Positions 24,565 to 32,786 of a DNA stretch of 64,000 nucleotides are shown piece by piece. The position numbers and the translations under genes are program-made. The notes beneath the pieces are model-generated. The model did no database searches and had not been told where the DNA came from. It saw only the letters and a program-made list of their open reading frames with translations. The first letter of the stretch is position 1. Each line of letters starts with the position of its first letter. Origin of the DNA: Chitinophaga rhizophila (GTDB lineage: Bacteria; Bacteroidota; Bacteroidia; Chitinophagales; Chitinophagaceae); the NCBI RefSeq assembly GCF_019492185.1, contig NZ_JAICCF010000001.1, forward strand, positions 62,001 through 126,000, written 5' to 3'.

Positions 24565-24789
24565 ATGAAAAAGATGTCCATTGATAAAGAGATTATGCAG
24601 ATTGATTACACGCAGGAAGGTATTCCTGAATCAGTGAAGAACTTTCAGCCCTCCGTATATCGTGATGGCGATGTATACCATTGTATACTGGGTACAGAAA
24701 AGGAAACAGGCGTCTTCGGCAGTGGTAAGTCTGTTGATGAAGCTTTCAGCGAATGGGATAAAGCTTACCAGGATAAGAAATCAAGATAA
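24565..24789 (+). CDS. Small protein with HicB-like beta-rich domain, 74 residues
   Basis: The sequence contains PSVYRDGDVYHCILGTEKETGVFGSGKSVDEAFSEWDKAY, whose pattern of paired strands followed by a helix resembles HicB/partial RNase-H-like small domains. No HicA toxin is adjacent, so an antitoxin role is not supported. An in-frame ATG three codons later is possible. It has its own promoter box and terminator and looks monocistronic. Confidence 0.65.
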   Translation: MKKMSIDKEIMQIDYTQEGIPESVKNFQPSVYRDGDVYHCILGTEKETGVFGSGKSVDEAFSEWDKAYQDKKSR

Positions 24790-24791
24790 CT

Positions 24792-24830
24792 AAAAAGGTC
24801 AGTCCGCACAAACGGACTGACCACATTTTA
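24792..24830. terminator. Bidirectional intrinsic terminator
   Basis: A perfect 10-bp stem GGTCAGTCCG (24797-24806) and CGGACTGACC (24813-24822) with a 6-nt loop. It is preceded by AAAAA on plus (a T-run for minus transcripts) and followed by ACATTTTATT. It serves both the 74-residue gene and the convergent acidic-protein gene. Confidence 0.85.
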
Positions 24831-24852
24831 TTCGCCGAATTATTGAGATTAC

Positions 24853-25389
24853 TCAAGGTGTACCTTCTGTCATATTATCATTGTCGGCTCCTCCCCTGCT
24901 ATAAGTATTATTCTCCTCGTCTTCTGCCCCGATATCTTCATTATCATCATCAAGTTCTGCGCCAGGAACATCCAGGTCTCTTCCTGAAGTCTCTTCACCG
25001 AAACTACCTTCATTAAGCGGGTCTCCATCTTCATCTGTACTATCCAACGACGCTCTTCTGAGATTCTCGGCATCTTCCTCTCCCGGAGTAATATTAGCAC
25101 TGGCATCAAGATCGCGGCGCTCTTCATCAGTTACGTCTGCGTCATTCTCCAGGTCATCATCCTCTTCATCATCCAGTATGCCTTTTCCTTCCTCGTCATC
25201 AGAAGATATAGTAGTGTCTGCCAACTCACCTAGTGGCATTACCTGAATATGTTCCTGTCCGGGAATATCCGATACATCAGGCAGTTCCATATTTATTTCT
25301 TCGGGTTGCATTTTCTGTTCATCCTGCGGACTGTCCTGCAGGTCCATTTGTTCTGCGCTGCTTCTTACGCGCGTAAATGCTTTTTCCAT
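24853..25389 (-). CDS. Acidic, probably disordered protein, 178 residues
   Basis: Rich in Asp, Glu, Ser, Gly and Asn throughout (for example DDEEDDDLENDADVTDEE), with an N-terminal MEKAFTRVRSSAEQMD and no membrane or signal segment. It resembles in composition the shorter acidic protein at 11221. The small membrane protein gene is 11 bp upstream on the same strand, so the two likely form one transcript. Function is unknown. Confidence 0.7.
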   Translation of the reverse strand: MEKAFTRVRSSAEQMDLQDSPQDEQKMQPEEINMELPDVSDIPGQEHIQVMPLGELADTTISSDDEEGKGILDDEEDDDLENDADVTDEERRDLDASANITPGEEDAENLRRASLDSTDEDGDPLNEGSFGEETSGRDLDVPGAELDDDNEDIGAEDEENNTYSRGGADNDNMTEGTP

Positions 25390-25400
25390 ATCAAAACATT

Positions 25401-25505
25401 TTAGTTTTTATTGCCTTCATCCCGGGTACCTTTTCCCGTCTGAAGTACCAGATAAGTAATGATGCCAATGATTACGATTATGAGTGCTAATAATGGTATG
25501 AGCAT
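25401..25505 (-). CDS. Single-helix small membrane protein, 34 residues
   Basis: A short frame from ATG 25505 to TAA 25401. A hydrophobic helix (IPLLALIIVIIGIITYLVL) starts at residue 3 and is followed by a polar tail (QTGKGTRDEGNKN). It is an N-in or N-out single-pass peptide with no recognised family. It lies 11 bp upstream of the acidic protein gene and is likely translated from the same mRNA. Confidence 0.55.
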   Translation of the reverse strand: MLIPLLALIIVIIGIITYLVLQTGKGTRDEGNKN

Positions 25506-25632
25506 AACTGAATCATTTTACAGATAGTATTACAAATAATCTGCCATGCCGAAAAATGCCTTCGCCCGTCAATCGGGGAACCTACTACTTTTTGGGTATG
25601 CAGGCAGGTATAAATATCCGGATGTCATGATT

Positions 25633-25640
25633 TAATTTTG
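25633..25640 (+). promoter_or_regulatory. Candidate -7 promoter box of the MFS gene
   Basis: TAATTTTG is a perfect match to the Bacteroidota TAnnTTTG box. It lies 138 bp before the MFS ATG at 25778, implying a long 5' leader that contains a small hairpin near the start codon. Confidence 0.5.
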
Positions 25641-25747
25641 CGTCGGCAAAAGAAACTGCAGAATGGCACTATACTTAGTAAGGAACTTTTAGAAAGACCT
25701 GGCTTATTTATCCCAACCCGACTTAAGCAACACCGCAACAAATTTAC

Positions 25748-25765
25748 TCGCCAGCTGTCTGGCGA
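25748..25765 (+). promoter_or_regulatory. Hairpin directly upstream of the MFS start codon
   Basis: A perfect 7-bp stem TCGCCAG (25748-25754) and CTGGCGA (25759-25765) with a CTGT loop ends 12 nt before the ATG. It could affect ribosome access; no known riboswitch fold is recognised. Confidence 0.3.
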
Positions 25766-25777
25766 ACAGGAAGAAGC

Positions 25778-27208
25778 ATGAGACTTACACCCACTAAACA
25801 ATTAACCGAAGAACAGGTGAACGCAGGCATGCGTCTGGTCACCAATGATGGATTAGCAGTAGAAACAATGGTTGTGCTGACAGGTGGTACTTTCCTGACA
25901 GCACTCGCGCTAAAACTGGGCGCGTCCAATTTTCAAATAGGCCTGCTCGCCGCATTACCAACATTAACAAACATCTTCCAGCTATTTGCCATCTGGCTGG
26001 CGCAGCGTTACAACAACCGGCGCGTGATTACGGTTGTATGTACCGCTCTTGCAAGATGTCCGCTGATAGTGATCGGACTAATGCCTTTTCTCTTCTCAGC
26101 AGGCACTACTATTCAGACACTGATATTTTTATTATTCTTCCACTACCTATTTGGTTCTTTTGCCGGAGCTACATGGAATGCGTGGATGAAAGACCTCTTA
26201 CCAGGTGAAAAACTGGGGAATTTTTATGCCCAGCGAACCCGGCTTACACAGATACTGAATGTGACGCTTAGTCTGACGATATCCCTCCTGATAGACCGGG
26301 TAAAAACCCAGTTCCCGGAGTATGAAACGCTGTCCCTGACCATACTCTTCCTCGCTGGAAGTGTAGCAGGGTTGTCCAGCCTGTATCTACTGATACGCAC
26401 TCCTGAACCACTGGCCACGGTGCAACCATCCAATATCCTCAAACAGTACGTGTTACCTTTGCGTGACCGCAATTTCAGAAAGCTGTTGTTCTTCAATGGC
26501 AGCTGGATCTTTGCGATGAATCTGGCCACTCCTTTCCTGACTGTATACATGCTGAAGACAATGGGCTTGTCAGTATTCATGATTACAGTACTGGCGGTCA
26601 TTGCACAGCTGAGCGGAATCCTGTTTGTGCGTGTGTGGGGCCGGTATTCTGACAGATATAGCAATAAAACCGTCATACTGATCTGCGCACCTTTATACAT
26701 TGCCGGCATGCTTGCCTGGGCATTCACAGCAGTCTCCTCTTCGATGCATTTCAACCTGGTACTGCTGGCTGTCATTAATATCCTGACGGGCATAGCCAAT
26801 TCAGGTATCAATCTTTCTCTGAATAATCTGGGTATTAAACTCGCTCCTTCGGGACATGCCATGGTGTATCTTTCTGCGAAGAATATGCTCATCGCATTAT
26901 GCTCTGCCGCAGCGCCATTATTAGGCGGTATGCTTGCAGACTTCTTCGCCACCCATCAGCTCACATGGATGATGGAGTGGAAAAGCCCGGAAGGTGTGGC
27001 TGATGTTCACTTACTCAGCCTGCAATCCTGGAATTTCTTCTTCGTAATGAGTGCAATTATTGCGATGTTCTCTATCCGCTTGCTAAGAAACGTAGAAGAG
27101 AATGGGGAAGAAAAGAAAAGTATTGTATTGGGAGAAATGTTGTTGTCTTTTAAAACACGCCTGATCCGCGTACCAGCTGTAATCACCAAAAGAATCAAAA
27201 ACAGATAA
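25778..27208 (+). CDS. Major facilitator superfamily transporter
   Basis: A 476-residue membrane protein with about twelve hydrophobic segments in two halves and the inter-helix basic loop AQRYNNRRVITVV after helix 2, typical of MFS. The second half shows VRVWGRYSDRYSNKTVILI. The substrate cannot be inferred. It ends 2 bp from the convergent response-regulator gene. Confidence 0.8.
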   Translation: MRLTPTKQLTEEQVNAGMRLVTNDGLAVETMVVLTGGTFLTALALKLGASNFQIGLLAALPTLTNIFQLFAIWLAQRYNNRRVITVVCTALARCPLIVIGLMPFLFSAGTTIQTLIFLLFFHYLFGSFAGATWNAWMKDLLPGEKLGNFYAQRTRLTQILNVTLSLTISLLIDRVKTQFPEYETLSLTILFLAGSVAGLSSLYLLIRTPEPLATVQPSNILKQYVLPLRDRNFRKLLFFNGSWIFAMNLATPFLTVYMLKTMGLSVFMITVLAVIAQLSGILFVRVWGRYSDRYSNKTVILICAPLYIAGMLAWAFTAVSSSMHFNLVLLAVINILTGIANSGINLSLNNLGIKLAPSGHAMVYLSAKNMLIALCSAAAPLLGGMLADFFATHQLTWMMEWKSPEGVADVHLLSLQSWNFFFVMSAIIAMFSIRLLRNVEENGEEKKSIVLGEMLLSFKTRLIRVPAVITKRIKNR

Positions 27209-27210
27209 TA

Positions 27211-27585
27211 TCAAAAGCGTAAAAATAGCAGCTTCAACTCTTTTATAAGATCACCTACAGAGGTTGTCTTCTGGATACACTGGAAGGCACCTCTGTCTAT
27301 CGCTTCCTGGCGCAGACCATAGTCTATATATGTTGAATACATGACTACCGGAATGTGGCTGAGCGCATTGTTCTTCTTCAGTTCTTCCAGGCACATTAAA
27401 CCATCGTGTCCCGGCATGTTGTAGTCTAGTAAAATAAGGTCGGGAAGATTGCCACTGAGATACCGGAAAGCCATTTCTGCTCCCTTTGCCCAATTGCAGG
27501 TACTATCAGTACCGGTCATGGCAACTGCCTCATTGAGGATACTGATTTCATCAGCGTCATCATCAATTAATAAGATAGACTTCAT
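27211..27585 (-). CDS. Single-domain CheY-like response regulator
   Basis: A 124-residue receiver domain. The acidic pocket is Asp8-Asp9-Asp10, the phospho-acceptor is Asp54 in ILLDYNMPGHDG, the switch Ser/Thr is in VVMYSTYID and the conserved Lys is in CIQKTTS. There is no output domain, so it probably acts in a phosphorelay or through a partner. No kinase gene is adjacent. Confidence 0.9.
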   Translation of the reverse strand: MKSILLIDDDADEISILNEAVAMTGTDSTCNWAKGAEMAFRYLSGNLPDLILLDYNMPGHDGLMCLEELKKNNALSHIPVVMYSTYIDYGLRQEAIDRGAFQCIQKTTSVGDLIKELKLLFLRF

Positions 27586-27975
27586 GTTATGTTGTTTAGA
27601 AGTGGAAAAATAACACAGGGATATCAGCTATTGATTCATGATTGGATTTGGGGATAAACACTTCTAACAATGAAAGGAAAGTACATCGTTGTACCGAGAC
27701 CTGAACAAGCTGTGTAACAGAAATGGTTGAATCCGTCAGAATAGTAGTTAAATATAAGTAAAATATTGGTAGCGGCCAAATCAATTCCTTCCCTTGCAGG
27801 GTATAAATCCTGCAATAAAAATCCTCCTTTTCGCCTCCAACCAGGCTAATGATGATCCCTATAATTTGTCTAAAATGTCGTATCATTGGAAAGAGCAGCC
27901 GACAACTTCCGGCGGAAGCGACCATTTTAAAAACGGTAACCCGGTAATATACATTGACATTCAGACCATTAGATT
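27586..27975. other. Intergenic region upstream of the Sfp-type transferase
   Basis: About 390 bp without a supported gene. TATAATTTG at about 27860-27868 on plus is a possible -7 box for the transferase gene, about 110 bp before its ATG. A 62-codon frame (27794-27982) overlaps this box and the transferase start and is not credible. Confidence 0.4.
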
Positions 27976-28722
27976 ATGTTGATCCAGAGAGGCAAAATTG
28001 AGTTAAACAGAGAAGACACACAATATCAGGCAGGCTTCTGTATGCTGCAGGCCGAATTACCCGACCTGGTTAACAGGTTGCATATACTGCATGAAGAGGA
28101 ACGGAATTATTACGACACTTTAAGGTTTGATAAAAGAAAACACAGCTACCTGCTAGGCCGCGTGTCTGCCAAAAAAGCCATCGGCGCACTTGCAGCATAT
28201 GAGGACCTCGAAAAGATCGCCATCTCCTCCGGCATCTTCCAGTTCCCGATCGTTAAATACAGTGTTACCCGCAATCTCCAGGTATGTATTACCCATTGCG
28301 AGAACCTCGGCATTGCCATCTCTTATCCGGAAGCACACCCGCTGGGAATAGATATTGAGCAGACAGACAAGGCCAATACAGCCGTTATTAAAGAGCAGCT
28401 GACTGCCGACGAACAAGGCCTGCTGCAAACAGTTACCCTGCCGGAAAAGGTCTCTACTACCATGATATGGACCATGAAAGAAGCCTTGTCCAAAGTGCTC
28501 AAGACAGGCCTGACAATGGACCTGAAGTTACTTGAAATCCAGTCGCTGGTGAAAGTCAGTGATACCGTATTTACCAGCCAGTTTAAACACCTGATACAAT
28601 ATCAGGCAATATCCTGCTTATCAGGCTCTTACGCTTGCTCAGTCGTTATTCCCCGTAAGACAAAGGCCGACCTTTCACCGCTTTGGGACGCCTTTGAACA
28701 ACTGGTTATCAAAGCGGAATAA
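27976..28722 (+). CDS. Sfp-type 4'-phosphopantetheinyl transferase
   Basis: A 248-residue two-lobed transferase with the Mg/CoA-binding motifs HPLGIDIEQTD (GIDIE at 124-128) and WTMKEALSKVLKTG (165-178). Enzymes of this type load carrier proteins of secondary metabolism or, in some bacteria, all carrier proteins. It stands alone and is not linked to a carrier protein here. A second, shorter transferase is encoded in the PKS operon at 4213, so the two may have divided substrates. Confidence 0.9.
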   Translation: MLIQRGKIELNREDTQYQAGFCMLQAELPDLVNRLHILHEEERNYYDTLRFDKRKHSYLLGRVSAKKAIGALAAYEDLEKIAISSGIFQFPIVKYSVTRNLQVCITHCENLGIAISYPEAHPLGIDIEQTDKANTAVIKEQLTADEQGLLQTVTLPEKVSTTMIWTMKEALSKVLKTGLTMDLKLLEIQSLVKVSDTVFTSQFKHLIQYQAISCLSGSYACSVVIPRKTKADLSPLWDAFEQLVIKAE

Positions 28723-28894
28723 GCTGCCCCAGCAGGAAAGATCCAACATCTTGTTTTCCTACCATAAAAACTGCCGCCTGACGATCCTCAGCGAGCAACC
28801 AGCTGCGCCTCCTCCTTGCGGGGCTTATCATCGCATTTCCTGATGGCCTTCTTTTCATCTGAACGGCAATCCTCTATGGCATCAATAGGACACT

Positions 28895-28937
28895 AAAAGG
28901 GCACTTCAATATCGCCGGGATATTGAAGTGCCCTTTT
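28895..28937. terminator. Strong bidirectional intrinsic terminator
   Basis: A perfect 19-bp stem, arms 28895-28913 and 28919-28937 (AAAAGGGCACTTCAATATC and its complement), with a 5-nt GCCGG loop. The arms begin with AAAA and end with TTTT, so it works both ways. It lies in the 400-bp stretch 28723-29121 between convergent genes; the rest of that stretch shows no supported gene. Confidence 0.85.
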
Positions 28938-29121
28938 GGTGTGCTTTAAACGAAGGGATAACACCGAATCTCCACCCTGATCAGACAGGGTTTTATACCT
29001 GTTGGCAGGATCATTATAGATAAGATGTTCCTATTCCGGTGCGGCAACTGCGCACGGACCATATGGTTTGGGAAAAAAGAAATTAATGGAAGGCAGATCA
29101 GTGTAATACCCTTGTTGCCGG

Positions 29122-30273
29122 CTACAGCAACAATGTGTCTATTCTATGCGCCTGCACCAATTGCACCTGGTCTGACCAGGAAAACACAGTAAAGTACCCG
29201 TCCTGGGAAGCCACTAACGCGATAGCGTCCCGCTGATCATATACAAACTGTGCTGCAGACAGATGGCGGGTACCGCCTATAGCTGATGGGTGCATCAGTT
29301 CGGGTGTACCACCGATGACTGGCTCGATCATCACTACCTTATCCACACTACGGCTGGACCAGGGGGCACGGGTGATCTTAGCCCCGAAAGTGATCATTTC
29401 ATGCCTGTCATTGATAACAGACGCGCCGTCAACCGCCGTAAGTCCGGTAATATTATCTACCTCCCGGCGCATGGCATTCTGCCAGAATATCTCGGTGACC
29501 TTGCCTTTGTCCTGACGTACCAGGTCTGATACGCCCGAAAACGCCGGTGATATAGGATAAGTAAGCGGGTGGATAATAGATTCTTTCCACCGTTCGCTAT
29601 CGTGAGGTACAATCAGCAGGATGCCACCCCGTTTATGTGCCCGCATGGACACTGCTATCTGTATTTGGACGTTTACAGGGTCATTCCATACGGCTGAGGA
29701 GGTCAATCCGAGCAGGGAAGTCACTATCTCAGGACTATCCGGCAGTAACCCGCAGGACTCGTCTACAATCTTTACCTGGTCTCCTTTGAGTACGGCAACG
29801 TTGGCAAACTTGCCTAATCCGACACTACGGCGGTGTTTCACCACCAGCAGTCCGGGTTCGGATACATCCAGCACGAAACAGAAGTTGGGCAGTTTCAGTG
29901 TAGTACCCCATATATATAAGTTATCACCCTCAAACCATACGCCTACATGTACACCAGCCCGTTCCACGCCGGGAGCCAGTTTGGTAAGTACGCGTACGTC
30001 AAATGGGAGTTTCTGACCGAACTTGAGTGGTTTTCCTGCCTGGCACGGGTTCAGGAATGCCAGGGATATACGGGTAGGTATCCCTTCCTCGCGGCGTAAG
30101 CTGGCCCAGAAGGCTACGTCCAGCATCTTCTCTATAAACTTTGCATGAGGAACAGTGGCCAGGTCCTCTTCACCGCTAACTGCGGCAATAGCCAGGTGCT
30201 TGGAGAAATGGTTTTCTATCTGGTCGGCCACCTTTGCGGCAGCCTGATAGGTAGAGTCGAGAGTCAAATCCAT
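29122..30273 (-). CDS. Diadenylate-cyclase-like (DisA_N / DACNV) domain protein
   Basis: A 383-residue protein. The C-terminal third carries both hallmark motifs of the DisA_N diadenylate cyclase fold: DGASVIND at residues 282-289 (canonical DGA) and GTRHLSA at 334-340 (canonical GTRHRSA), followed by DAIALVASQDGYFTVFSW. The second Arg of RHR is Leu here. The N-terminal two thirds look like a separate sensory domain, and the protein fits the family named 'putative sensor domain DACNV-containing'. It may make c-di-AMP or be a non-catalytic nucleotide sensor. It is 34 bp after a SulP permease gene. Confidence 0.75.
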   Translation of the reverse strand: MDLTLDSTYQAAAKVADQIENHFSKHLAIAAVSGEEDLATVPHAKFIEKMLDVAFWASLRREEGIPTRISLAFLNPCQAGKPLKFGQKLPFDVRVLTKLAPGVERAGVHVGVWFEGDNLYIWGTTLKLPNFCFVLDVSEPGLLVVKHRRSVGLGKFANVAVLKGDQVKIVDESCGLLPDSPEIVTSLLGLTSSAVWNDPVNVQIQIAVSMRAHKRGGILLIVPHDSERWKESIIHPLTYPISPAFSGVSDLVRQDKGKVTEIFWQNAMRREVDNITGLTAVDGASVINDRHEMITFGAKITRAPWSSRSVDKVVMIEPVIGGTPELMHPSAIGGTRHLSAAQFVYDQRDAIALVASQDGYFTVFSWSDQVQLVQAHRIDTLLL

Positions 30274-30307
30274 AGCTTGTGAATTAGCGCCAAGTGTCTA
30301 TTCAAAA

Positions 30308-31855
30308 TTAACCTTTTATTCCGTCGGAGGCGACCCGGTACTGAGGGTATTCCATGACGTTTACATCGATCACGGCAGATGCGTTGTGTAACAGCTGCTT
30401 ACAATCATCACTCAGATGTCTGAGATGCAATGTCTTACCTGCCTCCTTATATCTTGCAGTCAGTTTATTCAGGGCTTCTATGCCTGACATATCAGCCACC
30501 CGGCTTTCGCGGAAGTCAATCACCACTTCTGCCGGATCGGCAGCTACGTCAAACTTCTCATTGAACGCGGTAACAGAACCGAAGAACAGCGGACCGAAGA
30601 TCTCATAGTGTTTCACTCCTGCCTCGTCTACATGCTTCCGGGCTCTGATGCGGGTAGCGCTTTCCCAGGCAAAAACCAGCGCCGACAGGATGACGCCTAT
30701 CAATACCGCCAGTGCCAGGTTATGCAGCCAGATGGTGATCAAAGCGACCAGTATACCGACTATCACGTCAGGCCGTGGCATCTTGTTGATAATCCGGAAG
30801 CTGCTCCATTCAAAGGTTCCTATAGATACCATGATCATCACACCTACCAGCGCCGCCATCGGAACGCGTTCAATAACAGGTGCTCCAAAGAGGATAACGA
30901 TCAGAATGGTCATCGCAGCAATAATACCAGAGAGGCGTGCGCGGGATCCGGCGGACAAATTCACAAACGTCTGCGCTATCATAGCGCAACCACCCATACC
31001 GGAGAAGACCCCATTCAACATATTGGCGCTTCCCTGGGCAATACACTCCCGGTTACTATTTCCTTTGTTACCGACCATTTCATCTACCAGGTTGAGCGTA
31101 AGCAGACTTTCCGTCAGCCCAACACCCGCCATGATCAGTGCATAGGGAAAGATGATTCCCAGGGTAGCCAGATTGAAAGGAACGGAAGGCAGGTGGAATG
31201 GAGGAAATCCGCCGCTTACCGATGCAATGTCCCTGACCGTTCTGGTATCTATACCGAAGCCCAATACCAGCAGGAATACAATGATAATAGCTACCAGGGA
31301 TGCCGGCACAGCCTTCGTCAGTTTGGGAAACACAAGCACAATAGCTACGGTAAGTGCTACCAACCCCAGCATAATATACAACGGACTGCCAGACATCCAG
31401 GTGTGTGCGCCATCTGCACCGATTACCTTAAATTGCTCCAGCTGAGAGGTGAAGATGATGACGGCCAGGCCATTTACAAAACCATACATTACAGGTTGTG
31501 GTACCAGTCTGATAAACTTTCCTAGTTTAAACACACCTACGGATATCTGTAACATACCCGCCAGTACCACCGCGGCAAATACGTAGTCTATACCGTGGGA
31601 CTGCATTAATGCGATGAGTACCACCACGGTAGCGCCTGCCCCACCGGATACCATACCCGGCCGACCGCCAAGAATAGCGGTTACCAATCCCATGATAAAT
31701 GCTGCGTATAAGCCTACCAGCGGAGGGAAACCTCCCAGGATGGCGAAAGAGAGCGATTCAGGCATCATAGTCATTGCGACCGTGAGGCCCGCCAGTATTT
31801 CGTTCTTATAATTAACTCTTTGTCTGAAGTCAAAAAGGTTGAGTAGTCCGGCCAT
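30308..31855 (-). CDS. SulP/SLC26 family anion permease with C-terminal STAS domain
   Basis: A 515-residue transporter. The N-terminal LAGLTVAMTMMPESLSFAILGG is the SulP signature. About 10-14 hydrophobic segments follow, then a cytoplasmic STAS domain at about residues 420-510 (VVIDFRESRVADMSGIEAL). Family members carry sulfate, bicarbonate or other anions; the substrate is not decided by sequence here. It is the promoter-proximal gene of a two-gene operon with the diadenylate-cyclase-like protein, which suggests nucleotide-linked control of anion uptake. Confidence 0.9.
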   Translation of the reverse strand: MAGLLNLFDFRQRVNYKNEILAGLTVAMTMMPESLSFAILGGFPPLVGLYAAFIMGLVTAILGGRPGMVSGGAGATVVVLIALMQSHGIDYVFAAVVLAGMLQISVGVFKLGKFIRLVPQPVMYGFVNGLAVIIFTSQLEQFKVIGADGAHTWMSGSPLYIMLGLVALTVAIVLVFPKLTKAVPASLVAIIIVFLLVLGFGIDTRTVRDIASVSGGFPPFHLPSVPFNLATLGIIFPYALIMAGVGLTESLLTLNLVDEMVGNKGNSNRECIAQGSANMLNGVFSGMGGCAMIAQTFVNLSAGSRARLSGIIAAMTILIVILFGAPVIERVPMAALVGVMIMVSIGTFEWSSFRIINKMPRPDVIVGILVALITIWLHNLALAVLIGVILSALVFAWESATRIRARKHVDEAGVKHYEIFGPLFFGSVTAFNEKFDVAADPAEVVIDFRESRVADMSGIEALNKLTARYKEAGKTLHLRHLSDDCKQLLHNASAVIDVNVMEYPQYRVASDGIKG

Positions 31856-32005
31856 AATTTAAAATGAGCGCAAAGCTATTCATTTTATACCCTAAAAACT
31901 ACCGCTTATGCCGGTGGTGTACATTTTATGACATTTGTTTACATCTACACTGTAATAAATCTGACCTTAGATACAGCTTTAAGACAGGATATGGATATGG
32001 TTCTT

Positions 32006-32038
32006 AGAAGGAATGCCCTGACCCCTGGCATTCCTTTC
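32006..32038 (-). terminator. Hairpin terminator after the LytTR regulator
   Basis: A perfect 10-bp stem AAGGAATGCC (32008-32017) and GGCATTCCTT (32027-32036), just after the minus-strand stop at 32043. The T-tract is weak on minus and better on plus (CTTTCTT), so it may also block read-through from the plus side. Confidence 0.6.
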
Positions 32039-32042
32039 TTTC

Positions 32043-32786
32043 TTATTTAAAGATCTTAAATGCCTGTAGAAATTCGTCAATGTACCGGCGGCTGAAGAAC
32101 AGGGTTTCTCCATCTCTGAAGAATATTTCGTTATTGAGCGTGTTAATCTTAGTCACCTCTTTGACGTTCACGATATAGTTACGATGTACGCGGCAGAACT
32201 GTACCTGCGGTAGTTGGGCATGCAGGTCTTTCAGTGACTGCTGGATGACAAACTTCTCCCCTGCACATACCACCTTACTATACTTCCCGTCTACCTCTAT
32301 GTACCTGATATCGTCGAAGGCGATCCGCTGTAGCAGGTTCCCTTTTTTGATAAATAACGTATCAGATACAGGAGCTACTGCCTGCGCCGGCGGGGTGGCT
32401 GATTCCTGCCTGAATTTTGACAGTGCCAGTTCTATGGCATATTCCAGTTCAAGCGGATTGTAAGGTTTCAGCAGATAATTGTAGGGCGAGGTGAACTTGG
32501 CCAGCCGGAAGGTGGTACTGTCAGCGGCGCTGGTCAGGAAGATGAAGGGACGTTTCTGTTCTCTGTGTTCGTTGATAGTTTCAGCAAAGAGAATCCCGTC
32601 TGGTTTGTCAGCCAGGTAAATGTCAATCAGGCAAATGTCAGGCAGCGCAGCATCATAGGCTGCAACGGCGTCTTTAAGGTTAGTTGTGATCCTGATGTCG
32701 GCGCATCCCAGCTGGCGTAAGAAGCCTTCCAGGAAATCTGCTTCGGCAGGGCTATCTTCCAGGATCAGCACTTTCAGTTGCGTCAT
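32043..32786 (-). CDS. LytTR-family response regulator
   Basis: A 247-residue regulator. The receiver domain (1-125) has Glu10-Asp11, phospho-acceptor Asp55 in CLIDIYLADKPDG, Thr in IFLTSAAD and Lys in YLLKPYNP. A Pro/Ala linker leads to a LytTR DNA-binding domain (about 145-245) with IRYIEVDGKYSKVV and FCRVHRNYIVNVKEV. It overlaps the histidine kinase gene by 35 bp, so the two form a coupled two-component system. The targets are unknown. Confidence 0.93.
   Translation of the reverse strand: MTQLKVLILEDSPAEADFLEGFLRQLGCADIRITTNLKDAVAAYDAALPDICLIDIYLADKPDGILFAETINEHREQKRPFIFLTSAADSTTFRLAKFTSPYNYLLKPYNPLELEYAIELALSKFRQESATPPAQAVAPVSDTLFIKKGNLLQRIAFDDIRYIEVDGKYSKVVCAGEKFVIQQSLKDLHAQLPQVQFCRVHRNYIVNVKEVTKINTLNNEIFFRDGETLFFSRRYIDEFLQAFKIFK

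Noticed and set aside
24565-24789. HicB antitoxin of a toxin-antitoxin pair
   Set aside because: The fold pattern is only vaguely HicB-like and no HicA-type partner is adjacent on either side.
27794-27982. 62-residue plus-strand frame before the Sfp-type transferase
   Set aside because: It spans a likely promoter box and overlaps the next start codon; composition is not protein-like.
28709-28858. 49-codon minus-strand frame overlapping the end of the Sfp-type transferase gene
   Set aside because: It has a plausible-looking composition but overlaps a real gene tail antisense by 14 nt, has no promoter or terminator of its own, and no recognised family.
30608-31525. Long plus-strand frame of 305 codons
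   Set aside because: It is antisense to the SulP permease gene and rich in Gln/His/Arg/Tyr, typical of a shadow frame.
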